From contig NZ_ABCP01000013.1 in NCBI RefSeq assembly GCF_000170835.1, forward strand, positions 1 through 64,000: DNA of 64,000 bases, in the 5' to 3' direction. The notes beneath the pieces are model-generated. The model ran no database searches and was not told the DNA's origin. It saw nothing but the letters and a program-made list of their open reading frames with translations. The DNA is from Marinobacter algicola DG893 (lineage in GTDB: Bacteria; Pseudomonadota; Gammaproteobacteria; Pseudomonadales; Oleiphilaceae). A program made the position numbers and the translations under genes. Positions 46,055 to 54,700 of this stretch are shown one piece after another; positions within the stretch are counted from its first letter, which is position 1; each line of letters starts with the position of its first letter.

Positions 46055-46672
46055 ATGAAAATTTTTGAGACCAAGACCGCGCCCAACCCACGTCGGGTGA
46101 GGATGTTCATGTCTGAAAAGGGACTGTTGGACAAGGCCGAGTTTGTCGAGATCGATCTGCAGAAGGGTGAGAACCTGACGCCGGAGTACGCGGCCAGGAA
46201 CCCGATGAAGAAAGTCCCCGTAATGGAACTGGACGACGGCACCTGCATTGCTGAAACCATGGCGATTTGTCGCTATTTCGAAGAAAGCTATCCGGACACG
46301 CCAACCCTGCTGGGGGACACCGCATTGGAGAAAGCGCAGGTGGAGCAGTGGCTGCGGTGGATCGAGTTCTCCTTCTTCCTGCCCACCGGCATGTGTTTTC
46401 AGCACACCAGCGGCTATTTCAAGGACCGCATGAACCCGATCAAGGAATGGGGTGAGGAGTGCCGCACCTCGGTGGAAAAATTCATGCACTTCCTGAATAA
46501 ACACCTGGATGGCCGGGAATACATTTGTTGCGACCGATTTACGGCCGCGGATATCAATGCCTTTACCACCGTGGCCTTCGCCCGTGTGGTGGATATTCGC
46601 ATCAAGCCCGAGCAGGCCAACCTTCAGGCCTGGTATGATCGTATCAAGCAACGTTCCTCGGCCCAGGTATGA
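46055..46672 (+). CDS. Glutathione S-transferase family protein
   Basis: 205 residues: thioredoxin-like domain (KIFETKTAPNPRRVRMFMSEKG, KKVPVMELDDG with cis-Pro, AETMAICRYFEE) and helical C-terminal domain with FTAADINAF. ATG 46055 has TTGGAG upstream; the TTG five codons earlier is not used. It is followed 4 nt later by a DUF4202 gene. The second GST in this window is a different subtype. Confidence 0.85.
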   Translation: MKIFETKTAPNPRRVRMFMSEKGLLDKAEFVEIDLQKGENLTPEYAARNPMKKVPVMELDDGTCIAETMAICRYFEESYPDTPTLLGDTALEKAQVEQWLRWIEFSFFLPTGMCFQHTSGYFKDRMNPIKEWGEECRTSVEKFMHFLNKHLDGREYICCDRFTAADINAFTTVAFARVVDIRIKPEQANLQAWYDRIKQRSSAQV

Positions 46673-46676
46673 CCCG

Positions 46677-47291
46677 ATGACCCAGCAGACTCATCTGACC
46701 TGTGCCCTGCATAAGATCGATACCGCCAACCACGCAGACCCTAATGTCGAGCAGGTTGGCGGCGAATCCCTGCCCAAGGAATATGCCTACAGCCAGCACA
46801 TGTCCCGCTGGCTGTTCGAGCTTGAGCCGCAGCCCTCTGAACGCATGCAGATTGCCTGCCGCGCCCAGCACATTGAGCGCTGGACCATCCCCCGTAGCGA
46901 TTTCCCGGAGGGGCGCAAGGCCTATTACGAGTGGCGCCAGGCCTGTGGCCGTATGCATGGCCGCCGGGCTGCCGGAATCATGGCGGAGTGTGGCTTCCCG
47001 CAGGAAGAATGCCAGAAGGTAGAAACCATCCTGACCAAGCGGGAGTTGCGCAAGGACGCAGACACACAGCTGCTGGAAGACGTTGCCTGCATGGTCTTCC
47101 TGGAACGCTATTTCGCGGATTTCTATGAGGAAAAAGCCGATTACGACCGGGAGAAATGGTTGCGGATTGTCCGCCGTACCTGGGGCAAGATGTCTCCGCG
47201 TGGGCATGAGGCTGCCTTGAAGCTGGCTGAAGGCATGCCGGCGCATTTGCTGGCGTTGTTGCAGGAGGCCTTGGAGAAGCCTGAAAATTAG
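46677..47291 (+). CDS. DUF4202 family protein
   Basis: 204 residues matching the DUF4202 family: HKIDTANHADPN at the start, the central KEYAYSQHMSRWLFELEP and AQHIERWTIPRSDFPEGRKAYYEWRQ. Conserved His and Asp residues suggest an HD-like metal site, but the activity is unknown. The start is ATG 46677, four bases after the GST stop; an in-frame reading from 46509 lies inside the GST gene and is rejected. An inverted-arm element begins 11 nt after the stop. Confidence 0.82.
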   Translation: MTQQTHLTCALHKIDTANHADPNVEQVGGESLPKEYAYSQHMSRWLFELEPQPSERMQIACRAQHIERWTIPRSDFPEGRKAYYEWRQACGRMHGRRAAGIMAECGFPQEECQKVETILTKRELRKDADTQLLEDVACMVFLERYFADFYEEKADYDREKWLRIVRRTWGKMSPRGHEAALKLAEGMPAHLLALLQEALEKPEN

Positions 47292-47301
47292 GTTGGTGCC
47301 G

Positions 47302-47413
47302 GCACTTTGTCGGATTTATGATTCAGAAATACGCTGTGAACACGTCCGTGTGCGCTTGGGCTCCGCCATCCCTGGCTCCGCACAATTTCTGAATCATAAA
47401 TCCGACAAAGTGC
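47302..47413. repeat. Long inverted-arm element, copy 2 (DUF4202-trpC gap)
   Basis: Perfect 29-bp inverted arms (47302-47330 and 47385-47413, beginning GCACTTTGTCGGATTTATG on the left) flank a 54-nt core. Read on the plus strand, the core matches that of the element at 19617-19721, read on the minus strand. Shared blocks are ACGC, GTGAA, ACGTCC, TGT, CGCCATCCCTGG and CTCC. The arms have no similarity to the arms of the other copy. It lies between convergent genes. Confidence 0.85.
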
Positions 47414-47452
47414 TCAGACTTCTGAGTAGTCTTCCAAAGCTTCATCGAAAAT

Positions 47453-48274
47453 TCAGTAGTCAGGGAAGAAGAATTCGGCCAGTCTTTTTCCTGGCTCTTC
47501 AGCCCTCATAAACGACTCTCCCACCAGGAAGCCGTAGATGCCGCGATCGGTCATGGCTGTCACATCGTCACGGGTCATGATGCCGCTTTCGGTGATCGTC
47601 AGGCGATCGGCCGAAATCCGTTCATGCAGGTCGAAGGTGGTATCCAGCGAGACGTCAAAGGTGTGCAGGTTGCGGTTGTTGATGCCCACCAGCGGTGTTT
47701 TCAGGGTGAGGGCATCGTTCATTTCCTCGCCGTCGTGAACCTCGACCAGCACGTCCAGGCCAATTTCATGGGCAATGCCTTCCAACTCCTGCATCTGGTC
47801 CCTGGTCAGGCAGGCGGCGATCAGCAGGATGCAGTCAGCCCCAATGGCCCGGCTTTCGTACACTTGGTACGGCGCTACCATAAAGTCCTTGCGGATCACC
47901 GGCAGGCTGCAGGCGGCGCGGGCGGCTTGGAGATAGTCTTCATGGCCCTGGAAAAAGTCTTTGTCAGTGAGTACTGACAGGCAGGCGGCTCCGCCTTTTT
48001 CGTAGCTTTCGGCAATAGCTTCGGGCACAAACGGATCGCGGAGAACGCCTTTGCTGGGGGAGGCTTTTTTGATCTCGGCAATGACTGCAGGCGTTCGCTG
48101 TTCGATGCGTCGGCGAAGGGCGCTCGCAAAGCCCCGCGCTGGCGGTTGATCGCCAGCCATGGCCTTCAGGTCGCCAATGGAAACCCTGCGCGTACGCTCA
48201 TCAATTTCCTCCCACTTCCGATCAACGATCTTTCGCAGGATGGTAGGCGTTTTGTCCAGATGTCTGTCAGTCAT
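47453..48274 (-). CDS. trpC: Indole-3-glycerol phosphate synthase
   Basis: 273-residue TIM-barrel enzyme of tryptophan synthesis. Conserved pieces are [12 protein letters not shown] (catalytic Lys), [35 protein letters not shown] and ITESGI. It is the single-domain form, not fused to TrpF. The start at 48274 ([16 protein letters not shown]) gives the usual length; an extension to 48313 would overlap trpD. It is last in trpG-trpD-trpC. Confidence 0.94.
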   Translation of the reverse strand: MTDRHLDKTPTILRKIVDRKWEEIDERTRRVSIGDLKAMAGDQPPARGFASALRRRIEQRTPAVIAEIKKASPSKGVLRDPFVPEAIAESYEKGGAACLSVLTDKDFFQGHEDYLQAARAACSLPVIRKDFMVAPYQVYESRAIGADCILLIAACLTRDQMQELEGIAHEIGLDVLVEVHDGEEMNDALTLKTPLVGINNRNLHTFDVSLDTTFDLHERISADRLTITESGIMTRDDVTAMTDRGIYGFLVGESFMRAEEPGKRLAEFFFPDY

Positions 48275-48287
48275 TATCAGGCCCGTA

Positions 48288-49316
48288 TTAGAAACACTGC
48301 GAAAAGTCAGCAAGCTCGGACATCTTGCCGGCTGCCAAACCTGAGCCCATAGCGTCCAGCGCCATCTCTACGCCTTCCGTCGCCGTTTTTGCCAGGCCAG
48401 CCACATAAATTGCTGCGCCGGCGTTCAGGGCGATCAGGTCGCGGGCTTTCTCAGCCATTTCATCATGGCCACGACCGAAGGCGGCACGGATCAGTTTCAG
48501 GGAGTCTTCTGCGGTATCCACCGTGAGACCAACCAACGCCTGGCTCTTGATGCCCAGGTCTTCCGGGGTGATGTCGTACTCAGTGACTTCGCCGTTTTTC
48601 AGCTCCGCCACATGGGTGGCGCTGGCCAGGCTGATTTCGTCCAGGCCATCTTTCGAGTGCACCACCATGATGTGCTCGGCGCCCAAGCGGTGCAGAACCT
48701 CCGCCATGGGGCGGCACAGCTCTTTCGTGAACACACCGATCAACTGGCGCTTGACGCTGGCGGGATTGGTCATGGGGCCAAGAATATTGAAGATGGTGCG
48801 GCAACCCAGTTCCTTGCGCGGCCCGATGGCGTGTTTCATGGCGCCATGATGAGCCGGGGCGAACATGAATCCGACGCCGATTTCCTCAACGCAGCGGGCG
48901 ACTTCCTCGGGCGCCATCTGCAGGTTGATGCCCAGCTTTTCCACCAGGTCCGCGCTGCCACTTTTGGAAGACACTGCGCGGTTGCCATGCTTGGCGACAA
49001 ATCCGCCTGCCGCTGCCACCACAAAAGACGCGGCGGTGGATACGTTGAACAGATTGGCACCGTCACCGCCGGTGCCCACGATATCCACCAGCGGGTCGGC
49101 GTTGACCGTTACGCGGGTGGCCAGCTCCCGCATGACTTCGGTGGCGCCGGTGATTTCGTCGATGGTTTCGCTCTTGAGGCGCAATCCCATGAGAAAGGCT
49201 CCAATCTGCGCATCGGTGGCTTCACCCTTCATGACGATGCGCATAACGTCCTTCATTTCCTCCGTGGACAGGTCCAGATTGGAGGCGATGCGGTTCAGTG
49301 CTTCTTTCATGTCCAT
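48288..49316 (-). CDS. trpD: Anthranilate phosphoribosyltransferase
   Basis: 342 residues. The PRPP loop [17 protein letters not shown], the [18 protein letters not shown] segment and the metal motif region (DEIS) are intact. AGAGG lies five bases before ATG 49316; a second ATG two codons later is also possible. The gene is 11 nt after trpG and 13 nt before trpC. Confidence 0.95.
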   Translation of the reverse strand: MDMKEALNRIASNLDLSTEEMKDVMRIVMKGEATDAQIGAFLMGLRLKSETIDEITGATEVMRELATRVTVNADPLVDIVGTGGDGANLFNVSTAASFVVAAAGGFVAKHGNRAVSSKSGSADLVEKLGINLQMAPEEVARCVEEIGVGFMFAPAHHGAMKHAIGPRKELGCRTIFNILGPMTNPASVKRQLIGVFTKELCRPMAEVLHRLGAEHIMVVHSKDGLDEISLASATHVAELKNGEVTEYDITPEDLGIKSQALVGLTVDTAEDSLKLIRAAFGRGHDEMAEKARDLIALNAGAAIYVAGLAKTATEGVEMALDAMGSGLAAGKMSELADFSQCF

Positions 49317-49327
49317 GTGGTGGCCTC

Positions 49328-49909
49328 TTATCGTGTCTTCAGAAAGTTGCGCAGCAGCTCATGGCCCTGTTCCGTCATAATAGACTCTGGATGGAACTGG
49401 ACACCTTCGATGGGCAATGTTTTGTGCCGAACACCCATGATTTCCTCCACCGAGCCATCGTCATTGCGAGTCCATGCAGTGACTTCCAGACAATCGGGCA
49501 GGGTTTCCTTGTCGATCACCAGGCTGTGATAGCGCGTCGCCTTCAACGGGTTACTCAGGCCACGGAAAATGCCTTGGTCCTGATGGTAGACCGCAGATAC
49601 CTTGCCGTGCATAACCTGCCCGGCGCGAATAATCTTCCCGCCGTACACCTGCCCGATCGCCTGGTGGCCGAGGCACACACCCAGAATCGGCAACTTGCCG
49701 GCAAAGTGGCGGATGGTGGCCATGGAAATGCCCGCTTCATTGGGCGTACAGGGGCCGGGAGAGACAACGAGGCGTTCCGGTTTCAGGGCTTCAATGCCCT
49801 CCACGGTGATCTCGTCGTTGCGGTAGACATGAACATCTTCGCCCAACTCGGCCAGGTACTGCACCACGTTGTAGGTGAAGGAGTCGTAGTTATCGATCAT
49901 CAGCAACAT
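49328..49909 (-). CDS. trpG: Anthranilate synthase glutamine amidotransferase component
   Basis: 193-residue class I glutamine amidotransferase. The oxyanion loop [11 protein letters not shown], nucleophile Cys79 in [11 protein letters not shown] and the His-Glu pair in VQFHPES are present. It supplies ammonia to TrpE for anthranilate. The upstream partner trpE is not in the window; a phage late module begins within about 370 bp upstream. GGGAGG stands 11 nt before the ATG. No Trp-rich leader peptide was found. Confidence 0.95.
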   Translation of the reverse strand: MLLMIDNYDSFTYNVVQYLAELGEDVHVYRNDEITVEGIEALKPERLVVSPGPCTPNEAGISMATIRHFAGKLPILGVCLGHQAIGQVYGGKIIRAGQVMHGKVSAVYHQDQGIFRGLSNPLKATRYHSLVIDKETLPDCLEVTAWTRNDDGSVEEIMGVRHKTLPIEGVQFHPESIMTEQGHELLRNFLKTR

Positions 49910-50278
49910 AGCGTGTATAACCTCCCGTTTTAGCGGTGAGTTTTTTCGCCATGCTGGCGGGGTTACTCACAATGTTACTCACAGTGATCTTTGCTTGGAT
50001 TCGATTCGACGGCATGGCGGGAATTATCGCAGCAGGCAGGCCCCGGCACAATGTCACACCGGGGTTGATCGTAGGAATGGAATCTGCGAAGCGGGGAATT
50101 CAGCGAAGGAGAGGGATAGTAAATAGGAGGCTGATGGCTATGCTAATATAGTTTTGGTGGCGGGACTGCCAGCCGGTTAGAGCCGGTAAACATCACAAAA
50201 CCGCACTGGGTCTCCCAGACCAAACGCGGACAAAAGTCAGAGTAGAGCCACCCTCAACATGCCTGCAATGCGAAAGTA
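49910..50278. other. Gap holding the probable host-phage boundary
   Basis: 369 bp without a convincing gene. It holds two adjacent 12-bp tandem copies of GTTACTCACA(A/G)T (49962-49985), which could be integrase arm sites or part of an attachment region. A hairpin CCCCGG/CCGGGG with a 12-nt loop is at 50041-50064, and direct copies of AGCCGGT lie near 50170-50187. No tRNA gene was recognised. The exact junction cannot be fixed because the other attachment site is outside the window. Confidence 0.45.
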
Positions 50279-50617
50279 TCAGGCGATGTCCGGCCATTGG
50301 AAAGCTGGTAGTTCGGCCAGAAGTTCTTGCTCAGTCGGCACCGGCCGGTCACCAGCTTCCACCTCGCCCATTACCTGGTAACAGGTAGCCCATACGTTAT
50401 CTCGCCATTCGACCCCGGCCTGCCCCTCTGCCTGGAACTTGCCGTTCTGGCTGGCGGCATAGGTGCACAGGCTCAGGATGCCGTCATACCCTCGCTCCTG
50501 CGCAGTGGTGTCCAGATGCCTCTGAACCACCGATGTCAGGCGGCTTCGGATTGAGGCCTCTACTTCAGCCTGCTTCTGCTCAGCGGTTTTTACTTCTGCA
50601 TCATTCAGCCAGGTCAT
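50279..50617 (-). CDS. Small phage protein at the distal end of the tail module
   Basis: 112 residues. A helical N-terminus (NDAEVKTAEQKQAEVEASIRSRL) is followed by a region with DGILSLCTYAASQNGKFQAE and WRDNVWATCYQVMGEVEAGDRP. This pattern is common in small proteins that follow phage tail-fibre genes, perhaps with a fibre-assembly role. GGAGGT precedes ATG 50617, inside the 3' end of the upstream gene. No clear terminator follows. Confidence 0.65.
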   Translation of the reverse strand: MTWLNDAEVKTAEQKQAEVEASIRSRLTSVVQRHLDTTAQERGYDGILSLCTYAASQNGKFQAEGQAGVEWRDNVWATCYQVMGEVEAGDRPVPTEQELLAELPAFQWPDIA

Positions 50618-50915
50618 TGATGACCTCCGGATTGTCGTAGGCTGGTAATTCCACAGGGCCATCGCGCGTTACTTCGATCGGATCGGGAAAGCGCGTTGAT
50701 TCCGGAGCGTTAGAGCCGTGTGGCAAGTGTAGGGTGCATTCGTAGTTGTCACCACTGCGCTCTACCGTGCCCAGCAAAGAATGCTTCGCTGTAGCCCCGT
50801 CGGGGAGTTCAGAAAGGTCATACTGTGCGCCATCCACGATCAGCACCGGATGCTCAAAAAAGACTTCCGGCTGCTTCTCTTCGGCGCGCACCGGTGAAAA
50901 GTTGAGGTTCAGCAT
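50601..50915 (-). CDS. Hypothetical phage protein downstream of the tail fibre gene
   Basis: 104 residues, rich in Glu and Pro, with no recognised domain. Its ATG overlaps the last base of the fibre gene stop (TAATG), and GGGAGGTGG lies upstream. The coupling suggests a fibre chaperone or accessory subunit. It overlaps the next gene by 17 bp. Confidence 0.65.
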   Translation of the reverse strand: MLNLNFSPVRAEEKQPEVFFEHPVLIVDGAQYDLSELPDGATAKHSLLGTVERSGDNYECTLHLPHGSNAPESTRFPDPIEVTRDGPVELPAYDNPEVINDLAE

Positions 50916-51697
50916 TAGAACCACCTCCCCTTAACGATAACTGACACATTCGCTTTATCTCCGCTGGCGAAGTCGGCAGACCCGGAGGGTCGGTAAACTG
51001 TCAGGGAGAGGCTGTTGCCCGACGCCGTACCGGAGGGGCAGGATACGGTAAGTTCCCCTATTGTGTTTACAAATGTTCTGTTGGTAAAAGAGAAATTCAC
51101 AGTCCCGTTGGCGCCGTAGCCTACGAGGTTGGCTGTCCACCGAGGAATGTCCGCAAAAGCCGCAGGGTAAGTCCAATCGACACGCATGCGGTTGGCTGTG
51201 TCATAATCGATTTGAAGAATGGCAGAGCATTCTAGTGTTCCGTCCGCAAACTTGGTGTACTCCCCGTTCGCATTACTGCCGCGCTCGATGATGGCGCCAG
51301 TTGGAATGCCGCCTGATTGGGAGGCTGTACCTAGGATATTGTCAGATTTGTAGTAGTCGCCTTGAATATCAGCTAGGGAGCCGTCAATAAGGCGCATGGC
51401 TCGGGTGAATGTAGTTGCTGTTTCTATATCCCCTTGGCTCATCTCGGGTAGATTGTTTTGTGCCGTGAAGTCTCGCCAGATCGCATAGGCCAGACCAGAG
51501 CCCGACGGTCCAGCGTAGTTGGCGTTCAGCGTGATCTGCGTGTCGCTATCAACGCTACCCACTGTATACGGAACACCGGTGCCAGCAACGGTGAAGCCAT
51601 CGCCCGGGCTGACATTGGAAAGCCACAGCGTGCCGGTGCCGGTGACTACCTGGCTGCCGTTTGTTACTGAGACTGCACCCGTTTTGTACTGACTCAT
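50915..51697 (-). CDS. Putative tail fibre or collar protein
   Basis: 260 residues. The N-terminal 70 are rich in Gly, Thr and Ser (VTNGSQVVTGTGTLWLSNV, GDGFTVAGTGVPYTVGSV), a beta module often found at the start of phage fibre proteins. The middle contains GGIPTGAIIERGSNANGEY, like a tail-collar segment, and the C-terminal 100 residues look beta-rich and may contact the receptor. It lies just downstream of the giant tip gene. Host range may depend on it. Confidence 0.72.
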   Translation of the reverse strand: MSQYKTGAVSVTNGSQVVTGTGTLWLSNVSPGDGFTVAGTGVPYTVGSVDSDTQITLNANYAGPSGSGLAYAIWRDFTAQNNLPEMSQGDIETATTFTRAMRLIDGSLADIQGDYYKSDNILGTASQSGGIPTGAIIERGSNANGEYTKFADGTLECSAILQIDYDTANRMRVDWTYPAAFADIPRWTANLVGYGANGTVNFSFTNRTFVNTIGELTVSCPSGTASGNSLSLTVYRPSGSADFASGDKANVSVIVKGRWF

Positions 51698-51722
51698 ATA
51701 TCATCCTCAAACATCGTGAGCC

Positions 51723-54700
51723 TTAACCTGGCCCGCTAGGGTTGAACTCAAGAAGTATTCCGTCTCCGCTGATCCCATTTGGAGTCACATTCACGACGCC
51801 CCCGGTAGACGCCGACGACCTGCTAACGAAGCACCCATCAACCATGGTCAAATCGTCAGGACCGCAATTTAAGTTCGACCCTACTCTGGCCGTGCAGGAC
51901 CGCTCCATAAAGACGCCTCCCGTGTTGCTGGCATCCCACTGGAACGACGTATGCACTTCGCAAGAATCGGTCATGAATGCGCTCGAACCATTGTTGGTTG
52001 TCACCATAGATGACGCCCGTATCGTCGAGCTGCCGACCATGAAAAGGGGTCTATTAGCGTTGCTGTCGCAGGTTATTTCTGACCCGCAAGTGATGGACGA
52101 AACACCCTGAACAGCAATTCCAGAGCCGTTGTTATTGCAGTTGATATCTTCTGTGACATTTACCGTGGAACTGCTGCCCACAACCAAGCCACGATTTCCC
52201 CCTCCATTCGAAGTCAAGCTTCCCGTAACCCTTATTATTGAGTTGTTGGCAACTTCAATCCCGTTATCAATTTGAGTGTCATAACACTCAACGTCTCCAT
52301 CGGAATGGACAATTCCCCCACCAACACAAAGAATGGAAAAGTACCCTGCATTCTCGATATAGATCTGGTCTGCGGCGACTACGCTTCCTTCCCCGCGGCA
52401 ATAAATTCCTGATCTGGGTGTCACACCTGTCGAGTAACCCATTCTGAAGTTTATTCTCGGAGAACGACCGCCCCCGATGCAGTTCCAGACGGCGTGCACA
52501 GTTCCCACCAAAGCTGTGTTTTCGGTTATGGCCGTTTCATCTATCTGGTGGATCTCCCCGCTGGCACTACTTATCGTGATCCAGGAAAGGTCAATACCGT
52601 TGACGTAGATCTGTTCGGCTATAACAAATCCGCTCATCAACTCAATGGTTGCGTTGAACCCACCGGACTTGTAGGCAGGAACAACCCTGCTCAGAGCTTC
52701 AAGCGCCAGGTTTATCGTTGCGTAGTCACCTCCCGCGCCTACCGTCACCGTCCTATCGGTGTTTTTCCCGATAGTCACACCAGGGCCAAGCTCGACCGTT
52801 GTGCCGTCATAGCTTACGTACTGGTCCGTAGCATCATCTCCCAGTACAACCTTGCTCCCGTCCAACTGAAGGAACGGCGTGGCTATGTTCAGATTTGTTC
52901 CGTCGAACTGGACATATTCGCCGCCACCCACATCACCAAACGTGAATGTTCCAGTGCTGACAAGGTTGCCCTGAGCATCAATGCTCAATTCATCGTTGGT
53001 GAAGCTCGACGCCTCAATTTCCCCGCTGAGGTAAACATTGCCCAGCTCGTCGGTGGCGAACGTGACGCCCGCGGCATTGAAAGACCACATGAGGGCAGTG
53101 AACGGAACTCCACCCAGAGTGAGCTCCACTGGGCCAAGGCCGGCCTGTACAGTCGGTGTATTGATATCGTCGACGGCCCTGATCAAGCCTTCAGTGGTGA
53201 CGGTCTCGGTGGCTAAGAGCGTGCCGGTAGTCACCTTGGCCGCCGTCACATTCTTAATCTTCTGAGACGGAATCGCGTCACCAGCCAGGTTGTCGTTAAT
53301 GAACTGCTCATCGACCGGATCCAGCTCATAAGCCCATCCGCTCAGGCCCGCCAGCTGCTGGCCCGTGCGGGTGGTCACCATGATCTCGGCAGTAGGTGTG
53401 GTTCCCTCGATACCGAAAGCGTCAAAAGGCCGCAGCCGGATGTAGTAGTTCTGCCCCTGGTTCAGCCCGCCAGCTACATAACTGTTGTCGCTGATGGTGG
53501 CCACCGGAGAAACGACATCCGGATCAAACCCGGACGTGGCCGAAACCCACACCTGGACACCGGCAAAGTCCAGGTCGCTCGGCTTCGTGTATGCGATTTC
53601 TAGGGCATTGAAGCCGGCAGTGACAGCCAGGCCGGTGATGTTTGTTGGGGCAGGGTTGCTTACGGACAGGCTGGCCGCCACATCGCTCACCTGGTTGAGG
53701 CGTCCTCGACAATACACGCGTATCTCGAACGATCGCCAGGCGCCGGCGGATCCGTTTTCCCGGGCATAGTCCTCAGCATTCTTCTCATAGAGATAAACAA
53801 ATGCAGGATCCTGGACCCATTCAGTCCTGACGATCTTGTTCTGGGCCCAGATCTCCACCTGGTAATCACGGAAGTACAGATCCAGTTCACCGGCGCTGGC
53901 GCCGAGCTGACCCTCCGAACCGATCTCGAACCATTCGCCGATGGAAGTGGCCCGCCACACGAACTTTGCGTCTCGCCCGGTAAACTCCGTGTCGTTCCCT
54001 TGCCCCTCAAGCTCCAGTCCTCGAACTCGTGGAATCCGGATCTTCTCGTCGACATTTGGATCACCAGGTTCTGCACCGATGATTTTCGTGGTCGTGATCG
54101 CCGTGGAAATGAAGTCGTTCGATATCACGCCGGTGGTCGACACTGATCGGGCGCGGATATCATATGTGGTGCCATCCGAGGCCACGGTGATCAGGGCCTC
54201 CGGTGAGGCAGGGCCGGCCTCTGTCCATCCTGCCTGGCCTTGGGGCCGGAACTCCACCAATGCATAGCTGTAAGCGCTATCCGCCGGGGCCGTGACAGAG
54301 ACTTCCAGTGTTGAGATGTTCGCGTTGGGCGTCTTCGGAGTGTTCAGCGCCTCGGTAACCAGGATCGCCGCCGGCTTCTCACTGTGCTCAGGCACATCTG
54401 GTGCGGGTTCGATTTCGCCGTTGATAAACTGAATGCGAGTAAAACCCACATACTCGTTCGGGTTTCCCCTTGGCTGATCGTTGTGGGCGCCATTAACCGT
54501 GAAACTGGAAACGCCCGGGCCCAATGATGAGTATTGGATGCCCCGACCTGCCTCAGCCGCAATGGTGACTTCTGCCTGGTTAGAGGATGAGTCGCCATAA
54601 TAGAACGACGAGTTCGCGGATGTGAGCGTGGGCGGGTTGCTGGTGGCACCAACCACGGCGACATACATTGCCCCGGGAGACCCGCCGGCGCCCCTGCCGC

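Noticed and set aside
46509..46676. Longer DUF4202 frame starting inside the GST gene
   Set aside because: The first 56 residues are an out-of-frame reading of the GST gene, and family similarity begins at MTQQTHLTC.
49890..49952. 20-codon frame overlapping the trpG start as a trp leader peptide
   Set aside because: It has no tryptophan codons, no good ribosome site and no terminator/antiterminator pair.
49936..50151. 71-codon plus-strand frame in the gap upstream of trpG
   Set aside because: It has a hydrophobic start but no ribosome site, and its basic C-terminal half looks like random translation.
50156..50200. tRNA 3' end as the phage attachment site
   Set aside because: The minus strand contains CCGCCACCA, but no cloverleaf could be drawn upstream of it.
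52494..53216. 240-codon plus-strand frame inside the tip gene
   Set aside because: Antisense to a well-supported 1822-residue phage gene, with no plausible start or family.
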